Assembly: GCA_009703925.1 (NCBI GenBank)
Contig: WLFD01000004.1
Span: forward strand, 1 to 41,033
Length of the DNA stretch: 41,033 nt
Reading direction: 5' to 3'
Source of the DNA: Actinomycetota bacterium
Lineage (GTDB): Bacteria > Actinomycetota > Acidimicrobiia > Acidimicrobiales > Acidimicrobilacustridaceae
Shown: piece after piece, positions 8,322-17,104 of the stretch
Layout: the number at the start of each line of letters is the position of its first letter
Numbering within the stretch: position 1 is the stretch's first letter
Made by a program: the position numbers and the translations under genes
Notes under the pieces: model-generated
Seen by the model: the letters and a program-made list of their open reading frames with translations, nothing else
Databases searched by the model: none
Told to the model about the DNA's origin: nothing

Positions 8322-9818
8322 ATGTCCAGCCTCGCCGAATTGGCACGACATCACACCCGGCTGACGCTTCCGGAACTGGATCATGTTCAGCGGCTTGTCG
8401 CGTCATGGGGACTTCTCGCCGATCTGTGTTTCTCCGATCTTCTGTTCTTCGCCGGGGTCGACTACGACGACGACGGCAACCTTCTCGGCGGCAACGACCT
8501 GGAACGCCCGCTTGTCGTCCTCGGTCAGATCCGCCCGACAACCAGCCAGACGCTTTTCCGGAGCGACTGGGTCGGTCGCGTGATTCCCGCCGCCGATCGG
8601 CCGATCGTGGCCCGTTGTCTCGATACCGGCGAGATCGTCGAGGGGGATGTTCCCGGCGATGGGGAGCACGATCGTGTCCGCGAACTCTGTATTCCGGTGA
8701 GGTCCGACGGGCGGGTGATCGGAGTCCTCACGAAGGAGTCTGCACCTGCAGTTGGTCGGCAGCCGGGCGAGCTTGAACGGACCTACGTCGAGGTCTTCAA
8801 TCGTCTGGCGCGGATGATCGAGTCCGGGGGATTCCCGTTCTCGGGGGAAGAGGGTCCGGCGGAGCAAGCGCCGCGGGTGGGTGATGGCGCACTCGTTCTC
8901 GATGCCGACATGCGTGTGGCCTACGCGTCACCGAATGCGGTGTCGGCCCTTCACCGCATCGGTGTGCATGCGAATTCGGAAGGGATGCGTCTGGGCGAAC
9001 TCGGCCTGCCCGAAACCGCCATTCGGATCGCGTACACGCAGGCTCGTCCGGCTACGGAGGAAATCGAGATCGGTCACGAGGTCACGGTGATGATGCGGTT
9101 CATCCCGCTCCTCGAAGGTGAACGCGTGACGGGCTCTCTCGTGCTCCTCCGCGACATCTCTGAACTGCGTCGCCGCGATCGATTGTTGCTTTCGAAAGAC
9201 GCCACGATCCGCGAGATCCATCATCGGGTCAAGAACAATCTCCAGACAATTTCGTCCCTTCTCCGACTGCAGGGCCGTCGGCTCTCGTCTCCCGAGGCGA
9301 AGGTCGCGATCGAGGAATCGGTACGCCGGATCCGGTCGATAGCGCTGGTGCACGAGACGCTCTCGCATGCGGCCGGCGACGATGTGCCTTTCATCGAGAT
9401 CCTTCGCCCGCTCGTGCGAATGGTGGAGGAGGGTCTGATCTCGCCCGAACATCCGATTCACTTCACCGTGTCGGGGGATGCCGGAATCCTTCCGGCGCCC
9501 GTGGCGACGGGGGTGGCGGTGGTCCTGACGGAACTGCTCCAGAACGTCGTCGATCATGCATGGCCGGATGGTCTCCTCACCGAGGCGTCGGTGCGTGTTC
9601 TGCTGTCGAACGACGGCGACCGTCTCGAGGTCGAGGTGATCGACGACGGTGTCGGTCCCCCGGAGGGTTTCACGATCGATGCCAGTACCGGCCTCGGGCT
9701 TTCCATCGTCCGGACCCTCATCACGACCGAACTGCGCGGAACGATCGCCTTCTCCTCCGCAGGCGGACCCCCGCACCGTCCGGGTACCTCGGTCCGTATG
9801 TCTGTGCCTGTTCGCTGA
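8322..9818 (+). CDS. PdtaS-like sensor histidine kinase (GAF/PAS, HisKA_2, HATPase_c)
   Basis: IREIHHRVKNNLQTISSLLRLQGRRLSS (HisKA_2 H-box); ELLQNVVDHAWPDG; VIDDGVGPPEGF and GLGLSIV; RBS AAGGAAGA. Confidence 0.9.
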   Translation: MSSLAELARHHTRLTLPELDHVQRLVASWGLLADLCFSDLLFFAGVDYDDDGNLLGGNDLERPLVVLGQIRPTTSQTLFRSDWVGRVIPAADRPIVARCLDTGEIVEGDVPGDGEHDRVRELCIPVRSDGRVIGVLTKESAPAVGRQPGELERTYVEVFNRLARMIESGGFPFSGEEGPAEQAPRVGDGALVLDADMRVAYASPNAVSALHRIGVHANSEGMRLGELGLPETAIRIAYTQARPATEEIEIGHEVTVMMRFIPLLEGERVTGSLVLLRDISELRRRDRLLLSKDATIREIHHRVKNNLQTISSLLRLQGRRLSSPEAKVAIEESVRRIRSIALVHETLSHAAGDDVPFIEILRPLVRMVEEGLISPEHPIHFTVSGDAGILPAPVATGVAVVLTELLQNVVDHAWPDGLLTEASVRVLLSNDGDRLEVEVIDDGVGPPEGFTIDASTGLGLSIVRTLITTELRGTIAFSSAGGPPHRPGTSVRMSVPVR

Positions 9819-9856
9819 CGTTCCTGTTCGCTGGCGGGCGAACCCGGACGCGAAAA

Positions 9857-9876
9857 CGGCCCCCCGAAGGGGGCCG
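9857..9876 (-). terminator. Intrinsic terminator for the WhiB gene, between convergent genes
   Basis: CGGCCCCC-CGAA-GGGGGCCG, 8-bp perfect stem; reverse strand has a TTCG loop followed by TTTT. Confidence 0.75.
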
Positions 9877-9898
9877 CAGACCACAGAAGGATCGGGAT

Positions 9899-10195
9899 CT
9901 ACGAAGCGCGGCGGCGTGCTGCCAGCCACTGGCGGCGCAGTTTGCGGCGCTCTTCTTCGGATGTTCCGCCCCAGATGCCGGAGTCCTGGTTGCTCGTGAG
10001 TGCGAACTCGAGGCAGGGCTGGCGAACGTCGCACTGGCCACAGACGGCTTTGGCGTTGTCGATCTGCTCGATGGCCGGGCCGGTGGTGCCGACGGGGAAG
10101 AAAAGGTCGGGGTCGGTGTCGCGGCAGGCTGACTGGTCGCGCCAGTCATTGTCGGCATCGGCAAGGGTCATCGAAACGGACGTGGTGATGGCCAC
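9899..10195 (-). CDS. WhiB-family Fe-S transcription factor (WhiB1-like by synteny)
   Basis: ACRDTDPDLFFP...AVCGQCDVRQPCLEFAL...GIWGGTSEEERRKLRR (four Cys plus G[IV]WGG); GTG start preceded by GGAGG. Confidence 0.92.
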   Translation of the reverse strand: MAITTSVSMTLADADNDWRDQSACRDTDPDLFFPVGTTGPAIEQIDNAKAVCGQCDVRQPCLEFALTSNQDSGIWGGTSEEERRKLRRQWLAARRRAS

Positions 10196-10426
10196 GGGTC
10201 CTCCAAAGATCAGGCTTGCGATTCGGGATTCCGCCCGTCCGCAAGAGGTTGTGCTCATGCCACCGCGCCTGTTGTCAGACTTCGTGTGGCTGGGGCGACG
10301 GACGATAAAGGAGCGAAGTACCTCATGCAAGGGATTCTTTTGCCTCGGTCAGGTTCTGCTACGGTTTTCGCCCGGGCACTGGCTTCTTCAACCTTGAGTG
10401 TGACAAATGACACGCGACGTTCCCGC

Positions 10427-11152
10427 ATGAAACCGCCCCGCAACCCGCCGTACGGCAATGCACCGGGACGACCCTTGGTGATTGCCCACCGGGGGGCTTC
10501 GGCGGTGCATCCGCCGGGCAACACCATTGCCGCTTTCGCCGCCGCCGGCGAGCTCGGGGCTTCGTGGGTGGAGCTGGACGTCCATCTCAGCGCCGATGGA
10601 GCCCTTGTTGTCCATCATGATCCGGTTCTGGCCGATGGTCGGGCGATCGGGGAACTTCCGGCTGCGGAGATTCCCTCGTGGATCCCGTTCCTCGAACCCG
10701 CTCTCCTGGCCTGCAACGGACTGGGAGTGAATGTCGAGATCAAGTCCGACGGGCCACCGGAACTGCGCGATCGTCTGATCGACTCGGTCATCGGCCTTCT
10801 GGGGCGGTCGGGAGATCCCGATCGGTTCCTCGTGACGTCCTTCTCCATGGAGATCATCGACGAGGTCCGGGTCCGGGCCTCCGATATCCCGACGGGTTTT
10901 CTTGCGGTCCATCTCGGATCGGAGGATCGGGGTCTGTCCCGCATCTCGTCCGGGGGTCACGTTGCGATCAATCCCTGGTTCGGTGGAATCGATGCCGAAC
11001 TGGTTGGCGCCGCCCACGCAGCCGGCATTGTCGTGAATGCATGGACAGTCGACGATCCCGATGTGATGCGGTCGCTCGTCGAACTCGGGGTCGACGGGAT
11101 CATCACCAATGTCCCCGACCTCTGTTGCTCCGTGCTCAGTGAATTTGCGTGA
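10427..11152 (+). CDS. Glycerophosphodiester phosphodiesterase
   Basis: VIAHRGASAVHPPGNTIAAF, WVELDVHLSADGALVVHHDPVL, VNVEIKSDG, GVDGIITNVPDL. Confidence 0.88.
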   Translation: MKPPRNPPYGNAPGRPLVIAHRGASAVHPPGNTIAAFAAAGELGASWVELDVHLSADGALVVHHDPVLADGRAIGELPAAEIPSWIPFLEPALLACNGLGVNVEIKSDGPPELRDRLIDSVIGLLGRSGDPDRFLVTSFSMEIIDEVRVRASDIPTGFLAVHLGSEDRGLSRISSGGHVAINPWFGGIDAELVGAAHAAGIVVNAWTVDDPDVMRSLVELGVDGIITNVPDLCCSVLSEFA

Positions 11153-12065
11153 CCGGAAACACGAGAGCGAGAGCGTCGTCGGCATAACGGATCTCGAGGA
11201 CATCGACGTCGCCGAGGTAGTCGCCGTCAACTTGATAGGGAACAGGCCCGTAACCCTCGATGGTCAGAGATGACACGTCGACGTGACGGATGACGTTGGT
11301 GCTCCTGCGCAGATGTTTTCCGGAGGCGAGTGCCGAGGCGAGAACGCGCAGTAGCGGGACCGCGTCGAGTGACCGGATGGTGACGACGCTCAGCGCCCGA
11401 TCGAGGGTGGCTTCGGGGGCGATGGTGAATGGTCGGGTTCCGACGTAGGAATAGGGATCGGTGTTCAGGCAAACGGCGAACTGGCCGACATCGATGCTGG
11501 ACGATCCCCCGATCCGGACGGAGAGACGCGGGCGCTTCCGGTCGTAGCGGCGGAGCCACGTGTCGAACGCTGCCACTCCGAACAGCACATGGTTCGCCCA
11601 CCGTTTGAGCGATCCCCGCCGTTCGACTTCGGCGACGACGGCGGCATCGAAACCGATGCCGACATGAAACAGGAAGTGGCGGCCGTTCACGACGCCCAGT
11701 CCGATCCGCCGGACCGCGTCGAGAGCGAGAGAATCGAGAAGGGCGCCGGTGGCTTCGATCGGATCGTCGGGAAGTCCCAGTGTCCGGGCGAACACGTTGG
11801 TGGATCCGCCGGGGAGTGGAGCGAGGGCCGTATCCGATCCGGCCAGTCCGTTGGCCGCCTCGTTCAGGGTTCCGTCGCCGCCGAGAACAACCACGACGTC
11901 GAAACCGTCGGCCGCACCCTGGCGGGCGAGTTCGGTGGCGTGGCCCCGGTGGGTCGTCTCGACCACCCTGACCTGATGGTCCGCTCCGAGGGCCTTGGCG
12001 ATGACGACCCGCCCGCGGGCGGTCACCGACGAGGCGGAAGGATTGACGATCAGCAGGATTCGCAC
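11136..12065 (-). CDS. Diacylglycerol kinase/YegS-like lipid kinase
   Basis: VRILLIVNPSAS...VVVVLGGDGTLNEAANGLAG...LAPLPGGSTNVFARTLGLP; GTG start at 12065; 3' end overlaps the GDPD gene by 17 bp (convergent). Confidence 0.88.
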   Translation of the reverse strand: MRILLIVNPSASSVTARGRVVIAKALGADHQVRVVETTHRGHATELARQGAADGFDVVVVLGGDGTLNEAANGLAGSDTALAPLPGGSTNVFARTLGLPDDPIEATGALLDSLALDAVRRIGLGVVNGRHFLFHVGIGFDAAVVAEVERRGSLKRWANHVLFGVAAFDTWLRRYDRKRPRLSVRIGGSSSIDVGQFAVCLNTDPYSYVGTRPFTIAPEATLDRALSVVTIRSLDAVPLLRVLASALASGKHLRRSTNVIRHVDVSSLTIEGYGPVPYQVDGDYLGDVDVLEIRYADDALALVFPVTQIH

Positions 12066-12161
12066 AGGATTTCCGACGGTAGCGGAGGTTCGGGGTCGAT
12101 TTCGAGAGGCAATCCGCCGGATGATTTGGCGACGGGGCCATTTCCGCGACACGATCTTCCT

Positions 12162-12944
12162 ATGAACGTTGTCGTCTGTGTCAAGCAGATCCCCGACCCG
12201 GCTGATCCGGGCGCGCTGGATCCCACAACCAAGACCCTCAAGCGGGACGGAAAACTCATCCTCGATGAGTCCGATTCCTACGGTGTCGAAATGGCACTCC
12301 AGCTTGTGACGGCCGCCGGCGGCGGCGAGGTCACCCTCGTCTCGATGGCTCCCAATGCGGAGGTGTCCGGCATCAGGACCGCACTCGCCATGGGTGCCGC
12401 CAAGGCGATCCTCGTCAGCGACGAAGCCCTCGCCGGCAGCGACGCACTCACGACCGCCAAGGTTCTTGCCAAGGCGATCGAGCGTGTCGAAGGCGCCGAT
12501 CTCATCCTCACCGCAACCGAGTCGAGCGATGGCTACACCGGCACCGTGACCGAGCAACTCGCCGGTCTCCTCGATCTTCCGTCGGTGACATTCGCCAAGC
12601 AGATCGAAATCGTTGGCACGACACTCAAGGTGCAACGTCAGACCGAATCCGGTTACGACGATGTCGAGTGCCCGCTTCCCGCCGTCGTGTCCGTGACCGC
12701 CGGTGTGGTGGAGCCCCGCTACCCGTCGTTCAAGGGGATCATGGCCGCCAAGTCGAAGCCGGTCGACACGCTCGCCGTCGCCGACATCGGCCTCGACGCA
12801 TCGCAGGTCGGTTGGGCCGGTGCCGGTCAGCAGATCGTCGCCATCGAGCAGGCTCCGGCCCGCGAGGCAGGCGAAGTGTTCGAAGATGATGGAACCGCAT
12901 TCGAGAAGATCGTCGCCTACCTCGACAATCTCAAGGTCCTTTAG
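12162..12944 (+). CDS. etfB: Electron transfer flavoprotein beta subunit
   Basis: MNVVVCVKQIPDPADPGALDPTTKTLKRDGKLILDESDSYGVEMALQL; adjacent to etfA. Confidence 0.94.
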   Translation: MNVVVCVKQIPDPADPGALDPTTKTLKRDGKLILDESDSYGVEMALQLVTAAGGGEVTLVSMAPNAEVSGIRTALAMGAAKAILVSDEALAGSDALTTAKVLAKAIERVEGADLILTATESSDGYTGTVTEQLAGLLDLPSVTFAKQIEIVGTTLKVQRQTESGYDDVECPLPAVVSVTAGVVEPRYPSFKGIMAAKSKPVDTLAVADIGLDASQVGWAGAGQQIVAIEQAPAREAGEVFEDDGTAFEKIVAYLDNLKVL

Positions 12945-12949
12945 GAGAT

Positions 12950-13924
12950 ATGACAATGACTCTCTCGAAAATCTGGGTCCTCGCCGAAGCAAACGACGGC
13001 AAGGTCACCACACCGACACTCGAACTTCTCACCAAGGCTCGTGAACTCGCGGGCACGGTCGAAGCGATCTACGCCGGCGGCGACGCCGACGCAATTGCCG
13101 CAGTCCTCGGCGAATACGGAGCCTCGAAGGTGTACACGACCGGTGATCTCGCCGGCGCCCTTCCGGGTGTGCCCGTGGCCGCCGCAGTCGCCGCTCTCGT
13201 CGAAGCCGGCAATGCACCGGATGCGATCCTCGCTGCCACGAGCTACACCGGCCGCGACATCGTCGGGCGACTTTCCGCCAAGCTCGATCGCACGGTCCTC
13301 ACGAACAGCACCGACCTCGAAGTGGTCGACGGCAAGCTCGTCACCACCGTTCCGGTCTTCGGCGGCACCACCGACGTCAAGACGACATTCTCGGAAGCCG
13401 GTCCGCACCTCGCTCTGGTCCGTCCGAAGTCGTTCGCGGCCGAATCGGCCGGTGGAGCAGCTGCTGCAGTCGAGACGATCGCCGTTCCCGACGGTGGCAA
13501 GAGCGCCGGCGCCAAGGTCGTCAACCGTCATGTCGAAGAGCGCGAAGGTCCTTCGCTCGATGAAGCCGCAGTCGTCGTTTCCGGCGGTCGCGGTCTCGGT
13601 GAGGCCGAGAAGTACGCCATGGTCGAAGACCTCGCCAAGCTTCTCAGCGGTGCACCGGGCGCATCCCGGGCCATCGTCGACGCCGGTTGGGTTCCCTACA
13701 GCTACCAGGTCGGTCAGACCGGCAAGGTCGTCAAGCCGACGGTCTACATCGCGGCAGGCATCTCCGGAGCCACGCAGCACATGGTGGGCATGAAGGGTTC
13801 CAAGAACATCATCGCCATCAACAAAGACGCCGAAGCGCCGATCTTCTCGGTCAGCGATCTCGGCATCATTGGTGACATCAACAAGGTGCTGCCGCAGCTC
13901 ATCGAGGCTCTCAAAGCCCGCTGA
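12950..13924 (+). CDS. etfA: Electron transfer flavoprotein alpha subunit
   Basis: C-terminal FAD-domain signature [48 protein letters not shown]. Confidence 0.95.
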   Translation: MTMTLSKIWVLAEANDGKVTTPTLELLTKARELAGTVEAIYAGGDADAIAAVLGEYGASKVYTTGDLAGALPGVPVAAAVAALVEAGNAPDAILAATSYTGRDIVGRLSAKLDRTVLTNSTDLEVVDGKLVTTVPVFGGTTDVKTTFSEAGPHLALVRPKSFAAESAGGAAAAVETIAVPDGGKSAGAKVVNRHVEEREGPSLDEAAVVVSGGRGLGEAEKYAMVEDLAKLLSGAPGASRAIVDAGWVPYSYQVGQTGKVVKPTVYIAAGISGATQHMVGMKGSKNIIAINKDAEAPIFSVSDLGIIGDINKVLPQLIEALKAR

Positions 13925-13944
13925 GTTCCCACACCCCGATTTTC

Positions 13945-13975
13945 ACGAAGCCCCGGCCAACCGCCGGGGCTTCGT
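13945..13975 (+). terminator. Intrinsic terminator after etfBA
   Basis: CGAAGCCCCGGC-CAACC-GCCGGGGCTTCG, 12-bp perfect stem (13 with the flanking A-T), then TTGCGTTT. Confidence 0.85.
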
Positions 13976-14044
13976 TGCGTTTGGGGTGCGTTGTCGGGGC
14001 CTGCGGCTGTCACACTGGTTCTCCCTTCGATCTGGAGATGGTCC

Positions 14045-14584
14045 ATGCGTTATCCGGTTCTCGCCATGTTCGATTCGCTGTTCGGCCTCCCGGGCCATCC
14101 GCTGATCGTCCACGGGGCAGTGGTGCTCGTCCCTCTGGCCGCTCTCGGCACCATTGTCATGGCCTTCTGGCCGGCGGCCCGCAACCGAATGGGTTGGATC
14201 GTCGCTGGTGTCGGTGTCGTCGGTTTCTTCTTCGCCTTCTTCGCCAAGGAGAGCGGCGAAGCGCTGCTCCAGACGGTCATGGAAACGACCGCGGTCGAGG
14301 CTCACGCCGAGATGGGGACGCAGGGCGTCATCGGTGCGTTCCTCGTGGGTGGAAGCGCCTGCGCGGTGATGTTGCTCGACCTGTTCCTCAAGCAACGGGC
14401 AAAGCGCGGCTTGCCCGAACTGTCGATCACCCGCCTGCTGCAGAGGTCGTTCGGTGTCATCGCGATTGTTCTTTGTATCGCGGGCAGCGTCATGGTGATC
14501 AATGTCGGCCACAGCGGGGCGAAGGCGACATGGGAGAACAGGGCCGACGCTCCGGCGGCGACGTCGCCCTACGAACAGGACTGA
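14045..14584 (+). CDS. DUF2231-like multi-pass membrane protein
   Basis: 179 aa with several TM segments; [36 protein letters not shown] resembles DUF2231. Confidence 0.7.
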   Translation: MRYPVLAMFDSLFGLPGHPLIVHGAVVLVPLAALGTIVMAFWPAARNRMGWIVAGVGVVGFFFAFFAKESGEALLQTVMETTAVEAHAEMGTQGVIGAFLVGGSACAVMLLDLFLKQRAKRGLPELSITRLLQRSFGVIAIVLCIAGSVMVINVGHSGAKATWENRADAPAATSPYEQD

Positions 14585-14597
14585 CCGGCAACCCGGT

Positions 14598-15329
14598 TCA
14601 GACCAGCGGCCACGGATAGCGCTGGCCGGATTCATCGACCGGCAACTCGCCGGCGCGCAGCAACGCTCGGGCCCGGCTCAGCAACGCGTCGCGCTCGAAC
14701 GGGCCGAGAAGTCGGGCGAGACGTTCGGAGAGGCCTTCGGACACGAGACGCTCGAGATCGACGACGATCGCTTCGTCGAGTTCCTCGCCCCCGAAATCCC
14801 AGATGACGGTGCGCAGTTTGAACTCCGCGTGGAACGACAACCCGTTGTCGATTCCCCAGATGTGGCCGTCGCTATCGATCAGGCAGTGGCCACCTTTTCG
14901 ATCGGTGTTGTTCGAGATGAAATCGAAGACGGCCATCCGGCGCAGCTGATCGTGGGTCTCGTCGTCCTCGAGCATCGTGAAGTAGTGCTGCTCGAAGTCG
15001 GCATCGATGAACCGCTGCAGCGATCCGACTCCGTGCGGCACGTCCTCGCGCTCGATGGTGAGCGGGACCACGGACCATCCGAGGGAGGCGCTCAGTTCGT
15101 AGGCCGCGACTTCGCGTCGATAGAGGCCATCGGGAAAGTCCCAGAGTGGTCGCTCGCCGGCGTGTGGTTTGTAGATCCCGCGTGCGGACCTGCCGTCGAG
15201 CACGGCTTCGACGAGGAATGTGGCATTCGAACTCCACGGCATGCGGCCGAGGAGTTCGATGTCGCCACCGGTCAGGATGTCGACGACATCGTCGTCGCTC
15301 TCGGCTCCGGTCAGTTCAGACGCGGACAC
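14598..15329 (-). CDS. SCO1664-family protein (PI3/4-kinase-like fold)
   Basis: GIYKPHAGERPLWDFPDGLYRREVAAYELS, AVFDFISNNTDRKGGHCLID, IWGIDNGLSFH. GTG start at 15329 preferred; upstream ATG at 15362. Confidence 0.82.
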   Translation of the reverse strand: MSASELTGAESDDDVVDILTGGDIELLGRMPWSSNATFLVEAVLDGRSARGIYKPHAGERPLWDFPDGLYRREVAAYELSASLGWSVVPLTIEREDVPHGVGSLQRFIDADFEQHYFTMLEDDETHDQLRRMAVFDFISNNTDRKGGHCLIDSDGHIWGIDNGLSFHAEFKLRTVIWDFGGEELDEAIVVDLERLVSEGLSERLARLLGPFERDALLSRARALLRAGELPVDESGQRYPWPLV

Positions 15330-15850
15330 GCGTGCCCTTCCGGGTCCATCGGCTTGCCGCACAACCGACAGTTCGGTCGGCCGGACCGCACGAGATCGTT
15401 GCCGACGGCGATGAACGCTGCCACCTGGCCACGTGTCATCCGGAAACGAGCCGTCGAGGGATCGAAACCGGCGGCGATGAGGGCGATCGGATCATCGAAG
15501 TCGATCTCGAGATCCAGTTCCTCGTCCATCTCGATCATCTCTTCGGCAACGATGACGATGCGGTCATCGGGTTCCTCGTAGGCGACCGCCAGTCGGCCGA
15601 TCACCCACAGGAGTCCGAGAGGCTCCTGCGCTCCGGTGGGAGCGACGAACTGTTCCGAGGGGATCTGCGGAAGATCGGCAAGGATCCCTTCGAGGTAATC
15701 GCACAGAGCCGCCACCTGTTGTTTCTCGACCTTGAATGAACAGGTGCGGTTTCCCTCGGTCGCCTGGATGAAGAACGTGCGGTTGCCCGGTTGTCCCGTA
15801 GCGCCGGGCACGACGAGATCCGGTTGGTCGAAATCGTGCGAGTTGTTCAT
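15311..15850 (-). CDS. DUF3090-family protein with C-terminal CxxC zinc-ribbon-like tail
   Basis: MNNSHDFDQPDLVVPGATGQPGNRTFFIQATEGNRTCSFKVEKQQVAALCDYL...CRLCGKPMDPEGHACPRLN; overlaps both neighbours. Confidence 0.85.
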   Translation of the reverse strand: MNNSHDFDQPDLVVPGATGQPGNRTFFIQATEGNRTCSFKVEKQQVAALCDYLEGILADLPQIPSEQFVAPTGAQEPLGLLWVIGRLAVAYEEPDDRIVIVAEEMIEMDEELDLEIDFDDPIALIAAGFDPSTARFRMTRGQVAAFIAVGNDLVRSGRPNCRLCGKPMDPEGHACPRLN

Positions 15851-16494
15851 GACAACCCGAGGCTCGCCAGGTTGTCGCCCGTGGAGTTGGTGGCGAGAAC
15901 GGCCGGTCCGCCGCTCGAGTAGAGGATCGCGGAGATCGAGCATGGCGAGATGACGATGCGCTGGAAAAGGTCGAGGTGCGTGCCGAGAGCCTGGGCAACG
16001 GCGGCCTTGATCGGATCGGCATGCGATACGGCGACGATCGTCTCGCCGGGATGGCGGGCGACGAGCTTGTCGAGCGCGCCGACCATTCGGGTCTGCATCT
16101 CGGCGAAGGATTCACCGTTGGGGAAGCGGAATCCACTGGGATAGCGCTGAACGGTGTTCCATTCGGGGAGTTTGCGGAGATCGCCGAGTTTGGCTCCGGT
16201 CCAGTCGCCGAATTCGCATTCGAGCAGGCCCCGGTCGATCTGGACCTTGAGTCCGAGTGCGGCGGCTATGGGCTTGGCGGTTTCACGGGTGCGCTCGAGC
16301 GGCGAGGCATAGATCGCCGAGACCTTCTTGAGCTGTCCGATGCGGGCGGCGGCCGCATCGGCCTGAGCCCGGCCTGAATCGGCCAGGTGGAGCCCGCGGG
16401 CCCGTCCGGGCAGGGTTGCCCCGGTTGTGGGGGTCTGGCCGTGACGGACGAGCAGGACGAGTGTGGGTGCTGGGGGAGTGGGCTTGCGTGCCAT
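15847..16494 (-). CDS. MSMEG_4193-type putative phosphomutase (histidine phosphatase superfamily)
   Basis: LLVRHGQTPTTGATLPGRARGLHLADSGRAQADAAA; SPLERTRETA; VSHADPIKAAVAQALG; ATGA overlap with DUF3090. Confidence 0.87.
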   Translation of the reverse strand: MARKPTPPAPTLVLLVRHGQTPTTGATLPGRARGLHLADSGRAQADAAAARIGQLKKVSAIYASPLERTRETAKPIAAALGLKVQIDRGLLECEFGDWTGAKLGDLRKLPEWNTVQRYPSGFRFPNGESFAEMQTRMVGALDKLVARHPGETIVAVSHADPIKAAVAQALGTHLDLFQRIVISPCSISAILYSSGGPAVLATNSTGDNLASLGLS

Positions 16495-16615
16495 GGCCGC
16501 TCACCCTACCGACAGCGGTCGGCGGAGACTGATGCCGGGGCGATGAAAGGCAACGGCTACGGTGTCCGTCTGTTCCCTGCCGGTTCCGGCTCCGGGTCCC
16601 TGTGAGTTCTCAAGG

Positions 16616-17083
16616 ATGGTTGATGTGAGTACGAAGCGACGCATAGGCGCTGGTGTGATCGGTCTGGCCCTCGTGGCGACCCTGGGCCTCACCGGCTGCA
16701 ATCAGGACAACACTCCGCAGGCGTACAACACGCTCACACAGCAGAACTTCCTCGAGTTGTGTACGAATCTGTACTTCAACAGCTCCGACGACACGCTGGC
16801 CGCGACATCGAACACGATCAAGGCCGATGTGACAGCGCCGACGCAGGCCGAGTGCCAGTGCCAGTACGACGTCTTCGTGAACCAGGTCCCGATCAACGAC
16901 AACGACACGTCGAAGCCCGGCTACAACGGTCCGAATTTCACCGATCTCAACGCAGAACTCAAGAGCGACCCGGCGAAAGCCTGGGCCACGCTGCCTGCGT
17001 CGGTGACCGAAGCGGTGACCGCTTGCGTGAAGGGCGACAGCACCACCTCGACGACCGCCACAACCGCACCCGGCGGGGCCTGA
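16616..17083 (+). CDS. Putative lipoprotein of unknown function
   Basis: Signal VIGLALVATLGLTGC (lipobox LTGC); Thr/Ser-rich C-terminus; start ATG 16616 or GTG 16625. Confidence 0.7.
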   Translation: MVDVSTKRRIGAGVIGLALVATLGLTGCNQDNTPQAYNTLTQQNFLELCTNLYFNSSDDTLAATSNTIKADVTAPTQAECQCQYDVFVNQVPINDNDTSKPGYNGPNFTDLNAELKSDPAKAWATLPASVTEAVTACVKGDSTTSTTATTAPGGA

Positions 17084-17104
17084 GCCCCGGTATCCGGGCC
17101 GCTG

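Noticed and set aside
10398-10413. GTGTGACAAATGACAC as a possible Crp site between whiB and the GDPD gene
   Set aside because: Only 4-bp outer arms match; poor fit to TGTGA-N6-TCACA.
10427-11152. GDPD with PGNT in place of the usual PENT as a sign of inactivity
   Set aside because: Key HRG, ELD, HHD and EIK motifs are intact; this position alone is not strong evidence.
17074-17089. CGGGGC-CTGA-GCCCCG hairpin across the lipoprotein stop codon as a terminator
   Set aside because: 6-bp stem, no U-tract; insufficient support.
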